Counted from the stretch's first letter, positions 34,514 through 46,277 are shown. The stretch: DNA of 64,000 nucleotides from Rhabdophis nuchalis (GCA_039707465.1 CM077644.1:144619962-144683961); one strand, 5' to 3'. Notes: generated by a model from the sequence alone, not told the origin. A program made the numbers and translations.

Positions 34514-34549
34514 TTTGAGTACTGTACCTCAAAAGGTACAGTACTCAAA
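34514..34549. repeat. Perfect 16-bp inverted repeat with 4-nt loop
   Basis: TTTGAGTACTGTACCT, loop CAAA, then AGGTACAGTACTCAAA. No known family matched; see findings. Confidence 0.95.
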
Positions 34550-35716
34550 AAGCAACACTTTTTCCTGGCTTTACAAAATAGTCATGCAACCCAAAAGAAG
34601 CATATCTTTAAATTAAGGAGGTGCCCACATTGTTCCCATGCCTGCTTGTCTCCTCCTGGTATGAGTGTCAGAGAATTCTGGATAAGTTCCAAGAATCCTG
34701 CAGTTTTCATTGTCCAAGGTATTCCGATGGGAGAGATGAACATTGAAGTCTTTTGCAATCTTGTATGCTGAACTCTTTACATAATTATGAGTCATGAAGA
34801 TCAAGTTTACTTTGTAAACATTTTTTATTTTGTTTCTAATACTATAGCAGCATAATTTATTTCATACACATTCAAATATTATCAACTCAAATCAATTAGA
34901 AGATAAATACCTTTTCACTGAAGGTTATGGACCGTGACCTACCATACATAAACAATGCAGGTAAATAGACAGATTTTCTTTTAAATTCCCTATTATAGGC
35001 GCGAGAGAGTAACTGGCTTCTGTGAACCTGAGCCTCTCTGCTGCACATCCAGCATCTTAAGTAATATAAAGTTAGTCTGGCTGTCATATATACAGTATAT
35101 ACAAACATACAACGTGATACATCAGGGTTGTATGAAAATGATGCCTTCTGTTTTTAAGTTACCAACAGATGGCAGTACCAATGCATTACAAGTTTCATGT
35201 GTTCCTTAGGGTCTATTCTTTCACTTAAGTTAGTAGGAAGTTGCTAAGAGAAAAAATTATGTTGCTATTTTTGTGAAATGAAAACCTGCCTTTGCATCAC
35301 CATGTTTAAGCAATGCACTGGGATTGGATTTTTAACTGTTGAAGGAGTTTTTTCTATGTTCATTGTAGGTTAATTATGGTGAAGACTGCATTGACATGGG
35401 TACTGTGTGCCAATAGGCAAAAAAAATGGAAAGGTGATGAATCAGGAAATACTGAATTATGGAATCAAGAATGAAGTGGATGGTCTATGAAATCAACCAA
35501 TCTGTTTCACATCAAAAAGGTTGATGAACTAACTGACTAAAGATTATCGGTGGTTCACTCACAGGAAAATTGCTGTCAAGCTTAGCATTTCACAGGAATG
35601 TGTGGGTTTGTTTATTTAATGGGCTGTTAAATTCCTAAACCTGAGATTTGTGACTATAGTTTGTGTTATTTTAGTCTTTTTATTTTGGCATTTTGCTCTT
35701 CTGGTCACTTGTATTA
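34550..35716. other. No gene recognised
   Basis: AT-rich sequence. A CTCF-like core (CCAACAGATGGCAG) is at 35162-35175. No coding evidence. Confidence 0.3.
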
Positions 35717-35724
35717 CATATACT

Positions 35725-36386
35725 CAGAGGCGTAGCGTGGGGGGTGCAGGGGGGGCCGGCCGCACCGGGCGCAACATCTGGGGGGGCGCGCTGAAGCTGG
35801 AGTCCGACCTGAAGCTGGAGAAGCTTTGGTTTTGCGCTTTAAAAAGCCGAAAGCGGCGGCTTTCGGACTTTGGCGGGACTTCGCCCTTCATTATCCAGCG
35901 CCGGGTGAACGAATCTTTAGCCTTGCAATCTTTTCAGTTCGAGCGGTTGTTTACGACGGGGGGATTTTTCTTAAAGAGGCCCCTTAAAGCAGCAAGTTTC
36001 GAGTAAGTCTGTAACAACTTCTTTCTTTCCGATCTCTCCATCTCTCTCTTTCTCTCTCTGCCGGCCCGGATCTGGAGAGGGGGAAAGGGAAATGTTGGTC
36101 TAGCTTCCTTCCCAAAGTCAAAATCGCTAAAGAAGAAGAAGAAAATAAATCAGGCAAGCAAGGAACTAAAGAAAGAAGAGATTCCAGTCCAAACTCCCCC
36201 TTAAATACATTTTCCCTTTCTAATCCCATTCAAAGAACGTTCGCTGTTTTGTAAAGAAAGAAATACCCTTTTAACAAATGTCGGCATTACAGCTCATCGT
36301 CTTCTCAGCTCTTTTTTCCCCCCTACCACAACTTCGGAAGTTTACTTGCCTTGCCCCGGGTGCTGACAACCCACGCTACGCCACTG
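35725..36386. mobile_element. hAT-type element with GC-rich, exon-like interior, TSD CATATACT
   Basis: Terminal inverted repeats are CAGAGGCGTAGCGTGG and CCCACGCTACGCCACTG, with perfect 8-bp duplications CATATACT at 35717-35724 and 36387-36394. The left 290 bp is CpG-rich, holds an open frame to 36006 and a consensus donor-like GTAAGT at 36003; the rest is T/C-rich. It has landed at the very edge of the MITE at 36395. Confidence 0.85.
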
Positions 36387-36391
36387 CATAT

Positions 36392-36742
36392 ACTGGTAGT
36401 CCTTGACTTACAACCACAATGGAGCCCAACATTTCTGTTGTTAAGTGAGACATTTGTTAAGTGAGTTTTGCCCCATTTTACGACCATTCTTGCCACTGGT
36501 TGTTAAGTGAATCTGGCTTTCCCATTAACCTTGCTTGTCAGAAGGGCACATGATCACATGACCCCGGGGCAGTGCAACTATCATAAATCTGAATCAGTTG
36601 CCAAACTACTGAATTTTGATCACGTGACTACAGGGATGTTGCAAAGGACATAACTGTTGGAAAACGGTCATAAGTCACTTTTTTCAGTGCTGTTGTAAAT
36701 TTAAACAGTTACTAAATGAACTGTAGTAAGTTGAGAACCTAT
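36392..36742 (+). mobile_element. TA-flanked MITE (mariner/Tigger-like)
   Basis: Begins GGTAGTCCTTGACTTACAAC; internal 'AGTGAGTTTTGCCCCATTTT', 'TCATAAGTCACTTTTTTCAG'; ends near GTAAGTTGAGAACCTATA. Confidence 0.75.
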
Positions 36743-36864
36743 ACCTGTGTATAAAATGTAACTGACGGGAAGAGCAAAATGCCAAAAAGAACAGATCAGA
36801 CTAAAATAACACAAGCCACCGTCACAAACTTCAATAATTTCCTGAATGACATAAAAGTGGAAGC

Positions 36865-37530
36865 CACACAATAGCTGAGAGGGAGATCGTTCCAGAGGGC
36901 AGGAAGTGCAAAGGGAGGGATACCTCCTCAGTTCCACCAGATGACTTTCTTTAACTGACGGGGCCTGAATAGGGCGGGAAAGAAACCTAGAGATAAAATG
37001 CACTTTCTGTCCTAAATGGTTTTAGTGGTGATAACCCCGGTTTTCAATTACACCTGAAAGCCAAAAGTGGCGACCAGTGCAACTTTGCAAAGCAACAGGA
37101 TGCTCCCATCACAGCATGGCCCATACCTCCATCTACTGGACCAGCTATACTTTCCAGGGTTGCCCCACGTACAGGATCTTAGAGTAATCCAATCGTGAGG
37201 TGACTGTCCAAAATTCCCCCAGGTCCAGCAAGGGGCTCAAGTGGGACACTAGATGTACCTCTCAGCTCCATCTGCTGAAGCTGAGAGTCCAGGAAGAACA
37301 CCAAAGTGCACATGAGTCTTAAATGGGGAAGTTTAACAATGGAGTACCTCCAGGCTCAGGGAGTGGGGTGCTAAGTAGCCATTTGTCCCCATCCAGAACT
37401 GCACAGCCTCCAAACCGTGGGTTAGGACCCCTGCTACACCACTTGTCCAAGAGCAGGCTATCATCCTCACACTGATGACACCAGAACCAAAACTGGTGGA
37501 CGATGTAGTGCAGCAGTTGCAGGTGCATGC
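36865..37530 (-). mobile_element. Old, decayed L2-clade LINE fragment
   Basis: Scattered reverse-strand matches in the right order: 'GATCGTTCCAGAGGGCAGG' (the WNDLP region), 'AGAGTAATCCAATCG' (DYCN region), 'GCTGAGAGTCCAGGAAGAAC' (LDS.L region) and the AVQFWMGTNG block near 37385-37425. Many indels and stops. Confidence 0.6.
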
Positions 37531-37708
37531 TAAATCAGAAGGGGAGAGACTCTGTGGAAGAAAAAGTTGAAGCAAATTGAGCTTTTCAACTTTATCATTG
37601 GAGAAGACTCCTGAGAATGCAACAGAGCAAGAAAAACAAACGGATCACTAAATGACCAAACTTTTTTGATAAGTCTATAACGCTGCAACAAGTGAAAAGA
37701 ACAAGAGA

Positions 37709-37908
<200 letters not shown>

Positions 37909-37999
37909 GGATGGAGGAGGGAGAAGTTTAGGGGGAAGGCAAGGGGGAGGGAGAGAAACTTTACAGCAGCTATGATTTCATCATTGGAAGCCCTTAAGG

Positions 38000-38134
38000 C
38001 AGGGGTGTCCAAACTTGGGAATTTTAAGACTTGTGGACTTCAACTCCCAGAATTCCCCAGCCAGCATGGCTGGCTGGGGAATTCTGGGAGTTGAACTCCA
38101 CAAGTCTTAAAGTTCCCAAGTTTGGACACCCCTG
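38000..38134. mobile_element. Near-perfect palindromic hAT MITE, TSD CCTTAAGG
   Basis: A 135-bp foldback from CAGGGGTGTCCAAACTTGGG to its inverse, with centre GCCAGCATGGCTGGC. Flanked by perfect CCTTAAGG repeats at 37992-37999 and 38135-38142; that target is itself a palindrome. Confidence 0.95.
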
Positions 38135-38142
38135 CCTTAAGG

Positions 38143-38632
38143 AATAGATTGGGGAGAGCTTGTCTTCAGAGAAAATCAATGTGATCTCTAAGAGTGAACA
38201 CCACATACACACCTATGTAAAGTATTTAGCCAATAGTTCTTACCCATGGAAGAAATCAATAAATGTATTATACAACTCAACCATAAAACATTTTTTCTGT
38301 GAAACTATTGAATCCAAATCCATAAAACCAGAAATAAGAGGAAAAACTACAAATGTCATATAACTACTTCCCACGAGATGGCAGTCAACTCTTAGCCAAC
38401 CCAATATAAAGTAATGGTCATTCATTCATTCTGCAGTGACCTCTTGTTCTTATTTGTCAGAGGGTCAAGTGAGGGCAACATACTTTTCAGAACTACACAA
38501 TACCCTAAGCCCTGACATCCAACACAATTAGTGCAGTTAGTGACAAACAGAGTTCCAAATACATAGTAACAACCACCTCAATTGAAAGCACAAAATAGGG
38601 CTTCCCATTCATTAATTGCGGTTTTGTGACAT
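38143..38632. other. No gene recognised
   Basis: Unassigned sequence. A CTCF-like core (CCACGAGATGGCAG) lies at about 38371-38384. Confidence 0.3.
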
Positions 38633-38633
38633 A

Positions 38634-39020
38634 TAGGTCCTTGACTTGTGACCGCAATTGGTATCAGAATTTCCATTGCTAAGCAAACGGTTAAGGAAGT
38701 CATGCCTGATTTTATGACTTTTTTGCCATAGTTAAGTAAATCGCTGCAGTTATTAAGTGAATTGTGATTATTAACTAAATCGGGTTTCCCTCATTAATTT
38801 TGCTTGTCAGAAGCCAGCTAGGATGGTCATAAATGTCCCTGGGACAGGGCAACCATCATAAATACTTACCAGTTGCCAAGCACCCAAATTTTGATCATGT
38901 GATCATTGGGATCCTGCAAAAGTCATAACTGTGAGGAATCATCATGAGCCATTTTTTTCAGTGAAATTGCAACTGAATAATCATTAAATGAATAGTTCTT
39001 CAGTAAGTCAAGACTATCTG
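38634..39020 (+). mobile_element. TA-flanked MITE (mariner/Tigger-like)
   Basis: 'GGTCCTTGACTTGTGACCGC' at the start, 'TTTTGCTTGTCAGAAGCCAG' inside, and AAGTCAAGACTATCTGTA at the end. Confidence 0.7.
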
Positions 39021-39060
39021 TAATCAGCAACTTCCAGGCTGCCGGATATTGGTTCATCTC

Positions 39061-39084
39061 ACACACACACACACACACACACAC
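39061..39084. repeat. (CA)n microsatellite
   Basis: Twelve CA units. Confidence 0.95.
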
Positions 39085-39179
39085 GATCAAAATTAGTGTT
39101 TCTGTTCAACCTCCTCTTTCGTAAAACAAATACAAAACAAAATCTCTTTTTTGTTTTTTTGTTGTTTTTTTGTTGTTTT

Positions 39180-40513
39180 TTTTAGATTTATACCCCGCAC
39201 CTTCTCCTAAAAGGGCAGTGCACAGGAGATTTAAAACATGACAAATGTTACAAAATACAAAATTTAAAAACATATTAAATTCCTACCCTGTGCTAAAATC
39301 AATTAAAATCCCCCGAATTAAAACTATCTAGGAGCAGTCACAGCGGGAGGTAACGCTAGGCCGGCTTGATGGAAAGGTGTGTCTTAAGACACTGGCGGAA
39401 GAGGCGGAGGTCTGAGATGGTATGTAGTTCAGGGGGTAAGTCGTTCCAAAGGGTAGGGCCCGCCACAGAGAAGGCCCTTCCCCTGGGTGTCGCCAACCGG
39501 CATTGCCCGGCCAACGGCACCCTGAGAAGGCCCTCTCTGTGGGAGCGGAGCGGACAAAGGGATGTATGGGGCAGGAGACGGTCTCGCATATAACTAGGTC
39601 CCGAGCCATGGAGCACTTTAAAGATGGTCGTCAAAACCTTGAAGCGCACCCGAAAGCGCACTCCCATAATCACCCGCGCGGCCGCATTCTGGACTAGCTG
39701 TAGCTTTTGAGTGCACCTCAAGGGGAGCCCCATGTAGAGAGCATTACAGTAGTCAAGTCGGGACGTCACGAGTGCTTGAGTGACTGTGCGAAGGGCAGCC
39801 CGGTCCAGTAAGGGGCGCAATTGGCGCATCAGGTGTACCTGATGGAACGCCTCCCTGGCCACGGCTGCCACATGGTCCTCCATGGACAGCCGGGAATCCA
39901 GGAGGACACCCAAATTGCGCGCCCTCTCCACGGGGGCCAGTGTTTCGCCCCCAATGGCCAGAGTTGGAGTTACCTGGCTGAACCGGGGTGCCGGAAACCA
40001 CAGCCACTCAGTCTTGGATGGGTTGAGCTTGAGTTTGTTACTACCCATCCAGATCCGTACGGCCTCCAAACACCGGGACAACACCTCGGTGGCATCGTTG
40101 GAGTGGTTCGGGGTGTATATGTACAGCTGAGTATCATCAGCGTACAGATGATATCCCACCCCGAAACCACGGATGATCTCGCCCAGCGGCTTCATATATG
40201 TGTTAAACAGTAGGGGCAAGAGGACCGACCCCTGAGGAATCCCGCATAAGAGGGGTCTCAAGGCCGACCTCTGCCCCCCTGCCAACACATATTGCGACCG
40301 ACCAGAGAGGTAGGACGAGAACCACCGTAGAACGGTGCCTCCCAGCCCCAACTCCCCCAGTCGGTGCAATAGGATACCATGGTCGATGGTATCAAAAGCC
40401 GCTGAGAGGTCTAATAGGACTAGGATAGAGGAACAGCCTCTATCCCGCGCCCTCCAGAGATCATCAACCAACGCGACCAATGCCGTCTCAGTGCTGTGAC
40501 CGGGTCGGAAGTG
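39180..40513 (-). mobile_element. L2-clade LINE, 5'-truncated, open RT frame
   Basis: The minus strand is open from 40567 to 39356 (403 codons); the LINE part begins with FRPGHSTETALVALVDDLW. RT motifs: LLDLSAAFDTIDH, GIPQGSVLLP, HLYADDTQLYIYTPNH, then LGVLLDSRLSMEDHVAAVAR, SRLDYCNALYMGLPLR and LWNDLPPELHT. An internal deletion removes the LRELHWLP block between LVQNAAARVIMG and VRFKVLTTIF. The 3' UTR adjoins a T/G-rich tail at 39145-39182. The frame opens at TTG, without an ATG. The retained frame suggests youth. Confidence 0.9.
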
Positions 40514-40710
40514 AGGTGAGCAAAACCACACAGGCATGTAGTTTTCTTGGCAATCCCATGGAAGCAACTTGCTGAAGCCTTCTTACAAGATGTTTCTTTT
40601 AGACTTTCCCTTGAGACATAAGTAAGACAATAAATTACAAATAGAAAAACCTAGAGATAGATCTAGTACCCAAAATGGAATACTGCCTTCTATGTGCCAT
40701 ACCTTTTTTG

Positions 40711-40955
40711 CAGTGGTGAAATTCAATTTTTTTTTACTACCGGTTCTGTGGACGTGGCTTGGTGGGAGTAGCAGGGGAAAGATACTGCAAAATCCCCACT
40801 CCCTCCCCACTCCTGTGGGAAGAATATTGCAAAATCCCCATTCCCTCCCCACTCAGGGGCCAGCCAGAGGTGGTATTTGCCAGTTCTCTGAACTACTCAA
40901 AATTTCCGGTACTGGTTCTCCAGAACCTGTGAGAACCTGCTGAATTTCACCCCTG
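40711..40955. mobile_element. hAT-type element ('CAGTGGTG' family), TSD CTTTTTTG
   Basis: Starts CAGTGGTGAAATTCAA and ends TGAATTTCACCCCTG. Perfect 8-bp repeats CTTTTTTG at 40703-40710 and 40956-40963. Confidence 0.9.
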
Positions 40956-40963
40956 CTTTTTTG

Positions 40964-41922
40964 TCTGATTTCTCCTGGATTTATTTCTGAAGCAGTTTGA
41001 TTTATATTTGTTTTGTAGAGTTGTGTTGTGCCCGTTCCCCCCCCCCCAGCAGTTTAAAAAAAAAAACAATTCAGAAAAGTCATTGAAAGTTTTAGTCAAA
41101 CGGGACCCCATTATATTTACTGGGGTTCACTCCCTGATAATGTTCCCAGACTGTAATCTCAGTAAATAAAGTTAACTGTACTCATAATGGCCATCTTAAC
41201 AATACAGATTCCAAGGGACACTATGGAGCGGTTAAGGTGATTGATGGTAAGTAAGAAGGGGGGGGAGAACCGGAGGTGCCATTTCTATGTTAATTGCAGA
41301 GGAAAACCATCATCATTATTGACTGAGAGAAGCTATGCATGCTTCTTGCCATTAAGTAGTGAAGCTGAGCATCAGTGTATAATTCAGTGCAAAATAACGA
41401 CTCTATTTAAACATTGCAGTTTCAAAAGAGCATTGATGGCATTCCTCAATTATTTTGGACAGCACTAAGGTTTTTTTCTTCTTCAGTTTATAGAAATCAC
41501 AGGGATAAATGCCTCCAGTATAGGGAGCTGTTGTCGACCATTAAATGTTGAGATGATAGAAAGCATCACCTGGGAAGCATCGGATTTCAGATCCCTCCTG
41601 ACCACACTAAGGTAACTGTTTACATCCTCCTTACATCTTCTTCAGTGTCCTTTTTCTTTCCACAGTCAAGTAAGTTCTAATTGTTAAATTTTTTTCCCAA
41701 GGTTGCGATTAGCTCTGCCCTTCTCTTTTTAACAGCAAGTTGACCCTAATAAAGTTTCTCTAAATAAAGGAGTTCGAGAAAAGACTGAATCTGTTTCATG
41801 CCTTCATGTGCCAAGCTGCCATTAAGGGGATAGCAGCAAGGGCAATAAAGAGATAGGCAAACCCAATCTTTGCTAATAGTTGCTAATCAGTAATGATTGT
41901 ATTTATTCAAAATGTAAATATG
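40964..41922. other. No gene recognised
   Basis: Unassigned sequence with a C9-A10 homopolymer patch near 41039-41066. Confidence 0.3.
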
Positions 41923-41930
41923 CTTTATCC

Positions 41931-42066
41931 CAGGGGGTCTCCAACCTTTGCAACTTTAAGTCTGAAGGACTTCAGCTCCCAGACTTCTCCAGCCAGTTTT
42001 GTTGGCTGGAGAAGTCTGGGAGCTGAAGTCCTTCAGACTTAAAGTTGCAAAGGTTGGAGACCCCTG
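41931..42066. mobile_element. Near-perfect palindromic hAT MITE, TSD CTTTATCC
   Basis: Foldback from CAGGGGGTCTCCAACCTTTG to its inverse, with internal CTCCAGCCAG and CTGGCTGG-like centre. Perfect repeats CTTTATCC at 41923-41930 and 42067-42074. Confidence 0.95.
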
Positions 42067-42249
42067 CTTTATCCTATAGGGCTTTGGGGTTTTGGGGAGA
42101 GCAGGGCAACAGGGGAACAGTACACTGAAAGAATGCCAGGCATGCCGACAATTCTTGAGGCTTCCCCTTACCCAATTCTCTCCTGGTGCCACTTCAGTTC
42201 TCTTATCAAAAACTCAACATTTTGTGACCTTCTGACAAGAAATGAAGAA

Positions 42250-42412
42250 TTCAGATTCACCTTGTTACTAATTTAACAATTGCAGTGATTCACATAACGA
42301 CTGTGGTAAGAAATGTCGTAAAATGGGGCAAAAGTGAGCTAACAACCATCTTGTTTAGCAGTGAAAAGTTTAGACTCAGTTGTGGTCATAAATCAATGAC
42401 TTTCCAGAGTTC
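42250..42412 (-). mobile_element. TA-flanked MITE fragment (mariner/Tigger-like)
   Basis: 'TTACTAATTTAACAATTGCA', 'GTCGTAAAATGGGGCAAAAG', 'CAGTTGTGGTCATAAATC' match one half of the family in reverse. Confidence 0.7.
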
Positions 42413-42424
42413 TTCCTTCCTTTC

Positions 42425-42560
42425 TTGAGCTTCGTCACTGGAAACTTTCAAGAAGAGACTGGACTGCCACCTGTCAAAAATGGTGTAGGGTCTGCTGGGC
42501 ACGGGGTTGGACTAGATGACCTACAAGGTCCCTTCCTACTCTGTTAATCTGTATCTTTCT
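42425..42560 (+). mobile_element. CR1-clade LINE 3' tail
   Basis: 'GGAAACTTTCAAGAAGAGAC', 'GGTTGGACTAGATGACCTAC', 'AAGGTCCCTTCCTACTCTGT' are the conserved last 130 bp of CR1. Confidence 0.75.
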
Positions 42561-43149
42561 GATGATTTCTCAGAATATAATTAGAGAGTTGGAGAAACCT
42601 TTCTTTCCCCTCTTATTCTAGTGGACTATTTAATATTGAGGCACCCGCAAAGCTGCCCTTTCATCTGGTATTAACTTCTTCCTGATGGATGACTTACTAA
42701 AATAAGATCCTGACAGTAGCATTGCTCAGAATAGCCATACACTCTGAGAGACACAGACTCCAAGGCAGGATAGAAGGTAAGGCAAAGTTTGAGAGCTACA
42801 AAAAAGTTTCCACCCTTTTCTTTCCTTCTGTTTTTGGAGATTCCTAGTGTTTACATTTTGGAATCAAGGGCTCCTAGAGGTCATCAGGTATTACAAAGAC
42901 CTAAATTACATGAGTTGGAGTCTATTGAACCATTGACCTATTCGAAGATAAAAACTAATAAACAGAACTCAGTTTACAAAAAAAAGTTAAGTCATTTAAA
43001 AAAAATTCTTACAGCTATAATTTTTGAAAATATTAAAGGCATATAAATTTCACTTTCCCCCCACAGGGTGTTGCCCAGGTCCAGATTAATTTTTTTGTGG
43101 ACTCTTGACATTTTCATAATAGATCAATATATACATATTTGGACTGTGT
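42561..43149. other. No gene recognised
   Basis: AT-rich unassigned sequence before the SINE at 43160. Confidence 0.3.
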
Positions 43150-43159
43150 GCAATATATA

Positions 43160-43489
43160 GGGACACGGTGGCTCAGTGGTTAAGATGCTGAGCTTGTCAA
43201 TGAGAAAGGTCGGCAGTTTGGTGGTTCGAACCCCCAGCACCACGTAACAGAGTGAGCTCCTGTTTCTTGCCCCATCTTCTGCCAATCTAGCAGTTCGAAA
43301 GCATGTAAAAAATACAAGTAGAAAATAGGGGCCACCTTTGGTGGGAAGGTAACAGTGTTCCATGTGCCTTCAGCGTTGAGCCATGCTGGCCGCATGACCA
43401 CGGAATTGTCATCAGACAGGACTGGCTCTTCGGCTTAGAAATGAAGATGAGCACGGTCCCCTAGAGTCGGGAATGACTAGCACGTATAT
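43160..43489 (+). mobile_element. Sauria-type SINE with TSD GCAATATATA
   Basis: Full length: tRNA head GGGACACGGTGGCTCAGTGG, B-box-like GGTTCGAACCC, body 'GGCCACCTTTGGTGGGAAGG', Bov-B-like 'CTAGAGTCGGGAATGACTAG'. Flanked by GCAATATATA at 43150-43159 and 43490-43499. Confidence 0.9.
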
Positions 43490-43529
43490 GCAATATATAT
43501 AGGTCTCTTTTTAAGTTATCCCACTAAGG

Positions 43530-43614
43530 TAGGGGAATGCTGCCCCATGCTGCCTGGGGAATTCTGGAAGTTGAAGTCCACTTGCCTTAGACTCGCCAAG
43601 GTTGAGAAACACTG
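43530..43614. mobile_element. Diverged palindromic hAT MITE
   Basis: The right half is clear (GGGGAATTCTGGAAGTTGAA ... GCCAAGGTTGAGAAACACTG); the left half is degenerate. Flanks CACTAAGG and CACTAAAG agree at 7 of 8 positions. Confidence 0.65.
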
Positions 43615-43622
43615 CACTAAAG

Positions 43623-44396
43623 CTCTCCCTTAATTCTCTAGTAATAATTGCTGGCTTATCTTTCTTACCAGATTTTTCATAAAAACCATATCTGATTTGG
43701 CTCTGTCTCCTGATCTTGCCAGTAGGCAATTAGTTGGTTTATTTTCTGAACCTAATGGCTTTACATTTCCTGTCCCCTGTAGATGAATACAACCATTGAC
43801 TTCAAAACTGGCAAACAGAGGATCCTTCTGCCCATAAAGTCAGCATTGCTGCTTTAGACTGATTTTAGGCTTCTTCGTTTCAACAATCTTCAAATCCCTT
43901 GATCAATTGCCCACAACATAACTAAAGAAAAATCTGGCACAAAGTAATGGCTGGATGCAACAGCCTCCTCCATATTAAAAGCATTGGGCTGAAAACTTTA
44001 AACCCAGCCCAGCGATAACCAGTGTGGGAATCTTTCTAGCCATTATGCTCATCACAATGCAGCTCTGGGAGCTTTCTTTGTGATCCATCCATCGCACAGA
44101 GCAGGGATTAAGCACAGATACTGCGGAAATGAATGAGCCGAGTAGCACAGAAGGGTGAAGGTCTCACCTTTCAAGACTAAGGCAAAAACTGTCAGATGGT
44201 TATGTGAGAACTGGGCACATAGTTAAAACGAAAAAGCATATTTTAATCCTGAAAACTAGACTCTAAATTGACCTGAATAAACCGAGACCAGTAATTAAGG
44301 TAATTAATTGAAGCTAATTATTCAGATGCTTCCATGCTTGCTTTCTTCTGCAAGTCAAACAGTTATCTTCATTAGATACACTGATCCCAAATTGTA
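43623..44396. other. No gene recognised
   Basis: Unassigned sequence; 44250-44400 is AT-rich with several TAATTA-type motifs. Confidence 0.3.
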
Positions 44397-44756
44397 TTTT
44401 TTTATTATGCCTTTGAATCCGTTTTTTACTCTTGGCAACTGCCAGACAAGTCCTTGTAGTTTTGAGGCAAGATTTTAGAAGTGGTTTACCACTGCCTCCT
44501 TCTTAAAGTTGAGAAAGAGTGATTGGCTTTGTGGTAGGACTTGAAGATGTCTCTGTGGTCATGTGGCTGGCATGACTAAACGCTGAAGGTGCACAGAACA
44601 CTGTTACCTTTCCACCAAAGGTGGTCCCTATTTTTCTACTTGTATTTTTACATGCTTTCAAACTGCTAATTTGGAAGAAATTGGGACAAGTAATAGGAGC
44701 TCACTCCATTACGTGGCACTAGGGATTCGAACCACCAAACTGCCGACCTTTCTGAG
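44397..44756 (-). mobile_element. Chimeric or tandem SINE pair, minus orientation
   Basis: 44397-44550 is the tail half of the SINE type seen at 29783-32710 ('AGTGGTTTACCACTGCCTCC', 'CTTGGCAACTGCCAGACAAG'). 44551-44756 is the head half of a Sauria-type SINE ('GTGCACAGAACACTGTTACC', 'GGGATTCGAACCACC'). The junction near 44550 is direct. Confidence 0.65.
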
Positions 44757-44934
44757 AAAGAAAGGGAACCAACCTAAAACCATGCCACCCATCCCCAACT
44801 CCCTAAGTGAGTTGGAAAGGATACCATTGCCAAAGGTATCGAAAGTCACAGAGATATATCAGAAGGATCAAGGACAGATGCACCACCTCCTTCCTGCTCC
44901 AATCAGAAATCATCCCTAAGTGCAACCAATGTTT

Positions 44935-45294
44935 GTTTAGTGACCACTTGAAGTTACAACAGCATTGAAAAAGGTTGGCTTACGACTGTTTTTTGCTTAT
45001 GACCGTTGCAGCATCCCCATGATTAAAATTCAGATGGTTGGCAACTGACTCATACTTATGACAGTTCCAGCATCCTGAGGTCATGTGATCACCTTTTGCT
45101 ACCTGTTGACAAGCAAAGTCAACGGGGAAGCCAGATTTACTTAACAACCGTGTTGCTGACTTAACAACTGCATTGATTCACTTAACAATTGCGGCAAGAA
45201 AAGTCGTAAAATAGGGCAAAGTTACTTAACAAATGTCTCACTTAGCCACATAAATGTTGGCCTCAATTGTGGTCATAAGCCGAGGACTACCTGT
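44935..45294 (-). mobile_element. TA-flanked MITE (mariner/Tigger-like)
   Basis: 'TTGCAGCATCCCCATGATTA', 'AAAGTCAACGGGGAAGCCAG', 'GCAAGAAAAGTCGTAAAATA', ending GCCGAGGACTACCTG-TA. Confidence 0.8.
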
Positions 45295-45603
45295 ATTTAG
45301 TTTTCTTTCAAAACTCCAAATGCGAAGTTAGCTGTGTACTTTCACTTCAATGTGCCTGTTTAAAAAGGAGACAGATTCAGACGTCTCAAATCCTTCATTT
45401 CTTTCACACCACAGCCTCCAGGAAGCTGCACTGCTTCTCCCCTCCATCACCTCTCAAAGGTCCTTTTTCAAGAGGCAACTGGACTTCCTGGTCTTTCTTT
45501 GAAGATGTTTCACTTCTCATCTTCAGCTCTGGTGGGGAATAGAAGGATTTATACTCCTTGCAGACAGCTGGTCATTTGTGTTCTTTTTAGAGAGTCCTTA
45601 AAG

Positions 45604-45696
45604 CAGCGTTTCTCAACCTTGGTGACTTTAAGTCCTGTGGACTTCAACTCCCAGAATCCCACAGGACTTAAAAGTCGCCAAGGTTGAGAAACACTG
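45604..45696. mobile_element. Palindromic hAT MITE, TSD CCTTAAAG
   Basis: A 93-bp foldback CAGCGTTTCTCAACCTTGG ... CCAAGGTTGAGAAACACTG with perfect repeats CCTTAAAG at 45596-45603 and 45697-45704. It interrupts the left arm of the inverted repeat at 45455-46335. Confidence 0.95.
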
Positions 45697-45773
45697 CCTT
45701 AAAGAGACTTGGAGGTTTATCTGTGTCCTCAGGATCACCTGAGTGTTGCAAATGAGCGTGGAACCTTCTTGGA

Positions 45774-45908
45774 CAGGGGTGTCCAAACTTGGGAACTTTA
45801 AGACTTGTGGACTTCAACTCCCAGAATTCCCCAGCCAGCATCGCTGGCTGGGGAATTCTGGGAGTTGAAGTCCACAAGTCTTAAAGTTCCCAAGTTTGGA
45901 CACCCCTG
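45774..45908. mobile_element. Near-perfect palindromic hAT MITE, TSD TTCTTGGA
   Basis: A 135-bp foldback almost identical to 38000-38134. Perfect repeats TTCTTGGA at 45766-45773 and 45909-45916. Second insertion in the same arm. Confidence 0.95.
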
Positions 45909-46247
45909 TTCTTGGAACTGTTGAAAGGACTGTGTTGTAGACTGGAGATTGATGATATCTCCACTGACAGAGGGGGCCACTGGGACAGAAAGGATCACCT
46001 GAAAAGGGGGTCAAAGAGGCCATCTATGTCAAATTGAACAGACCTCTCACAACAGATGAGAAGGGATAGACACCATCTATCTCTAGTCTACAACAGTCCT
46101 TTCAGCAGTTCCAAGAAGCCTCCACACCCATTTGCACTGCTCAGATGACCCTGATGACACAGATAAACCTCCAAGTCTCCTTAAGGACTCTCTAAAAAGA
46201 ACACAGGGAGTATAAATCCTTCCATTCCCCACCATCCAGACAAGAGC

Positions 46248-46277
46248 TGAAGAAGCTCCTTGGATGAGAAGCGAAAC
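46248..46277 (+). ncRNA. Hammerhead-ribozyme-like core (candidate)
   Basis: CTGAAGA is followed by AGCTCCT, loop TGGATG, AGAAGC, then GAAAC. The two inner blocks pair with one mismatch as a stem II between the hammerhead consensus elements CUGANGA and GAAA. The inverted copy (minus strand, about 45503-45525) has lost one side of the stem. Cleavage-site helices I and III are not resolvable by eye. Confidence 0.35.

Noticed and set aside
43160..43260. Functional tRNA gene
   Set aside because: The tRNA-like A and B boxes are the head of a SINE. The body, tail and target duplication are present, and no cloverleaf with an anticodon arm is preserved.
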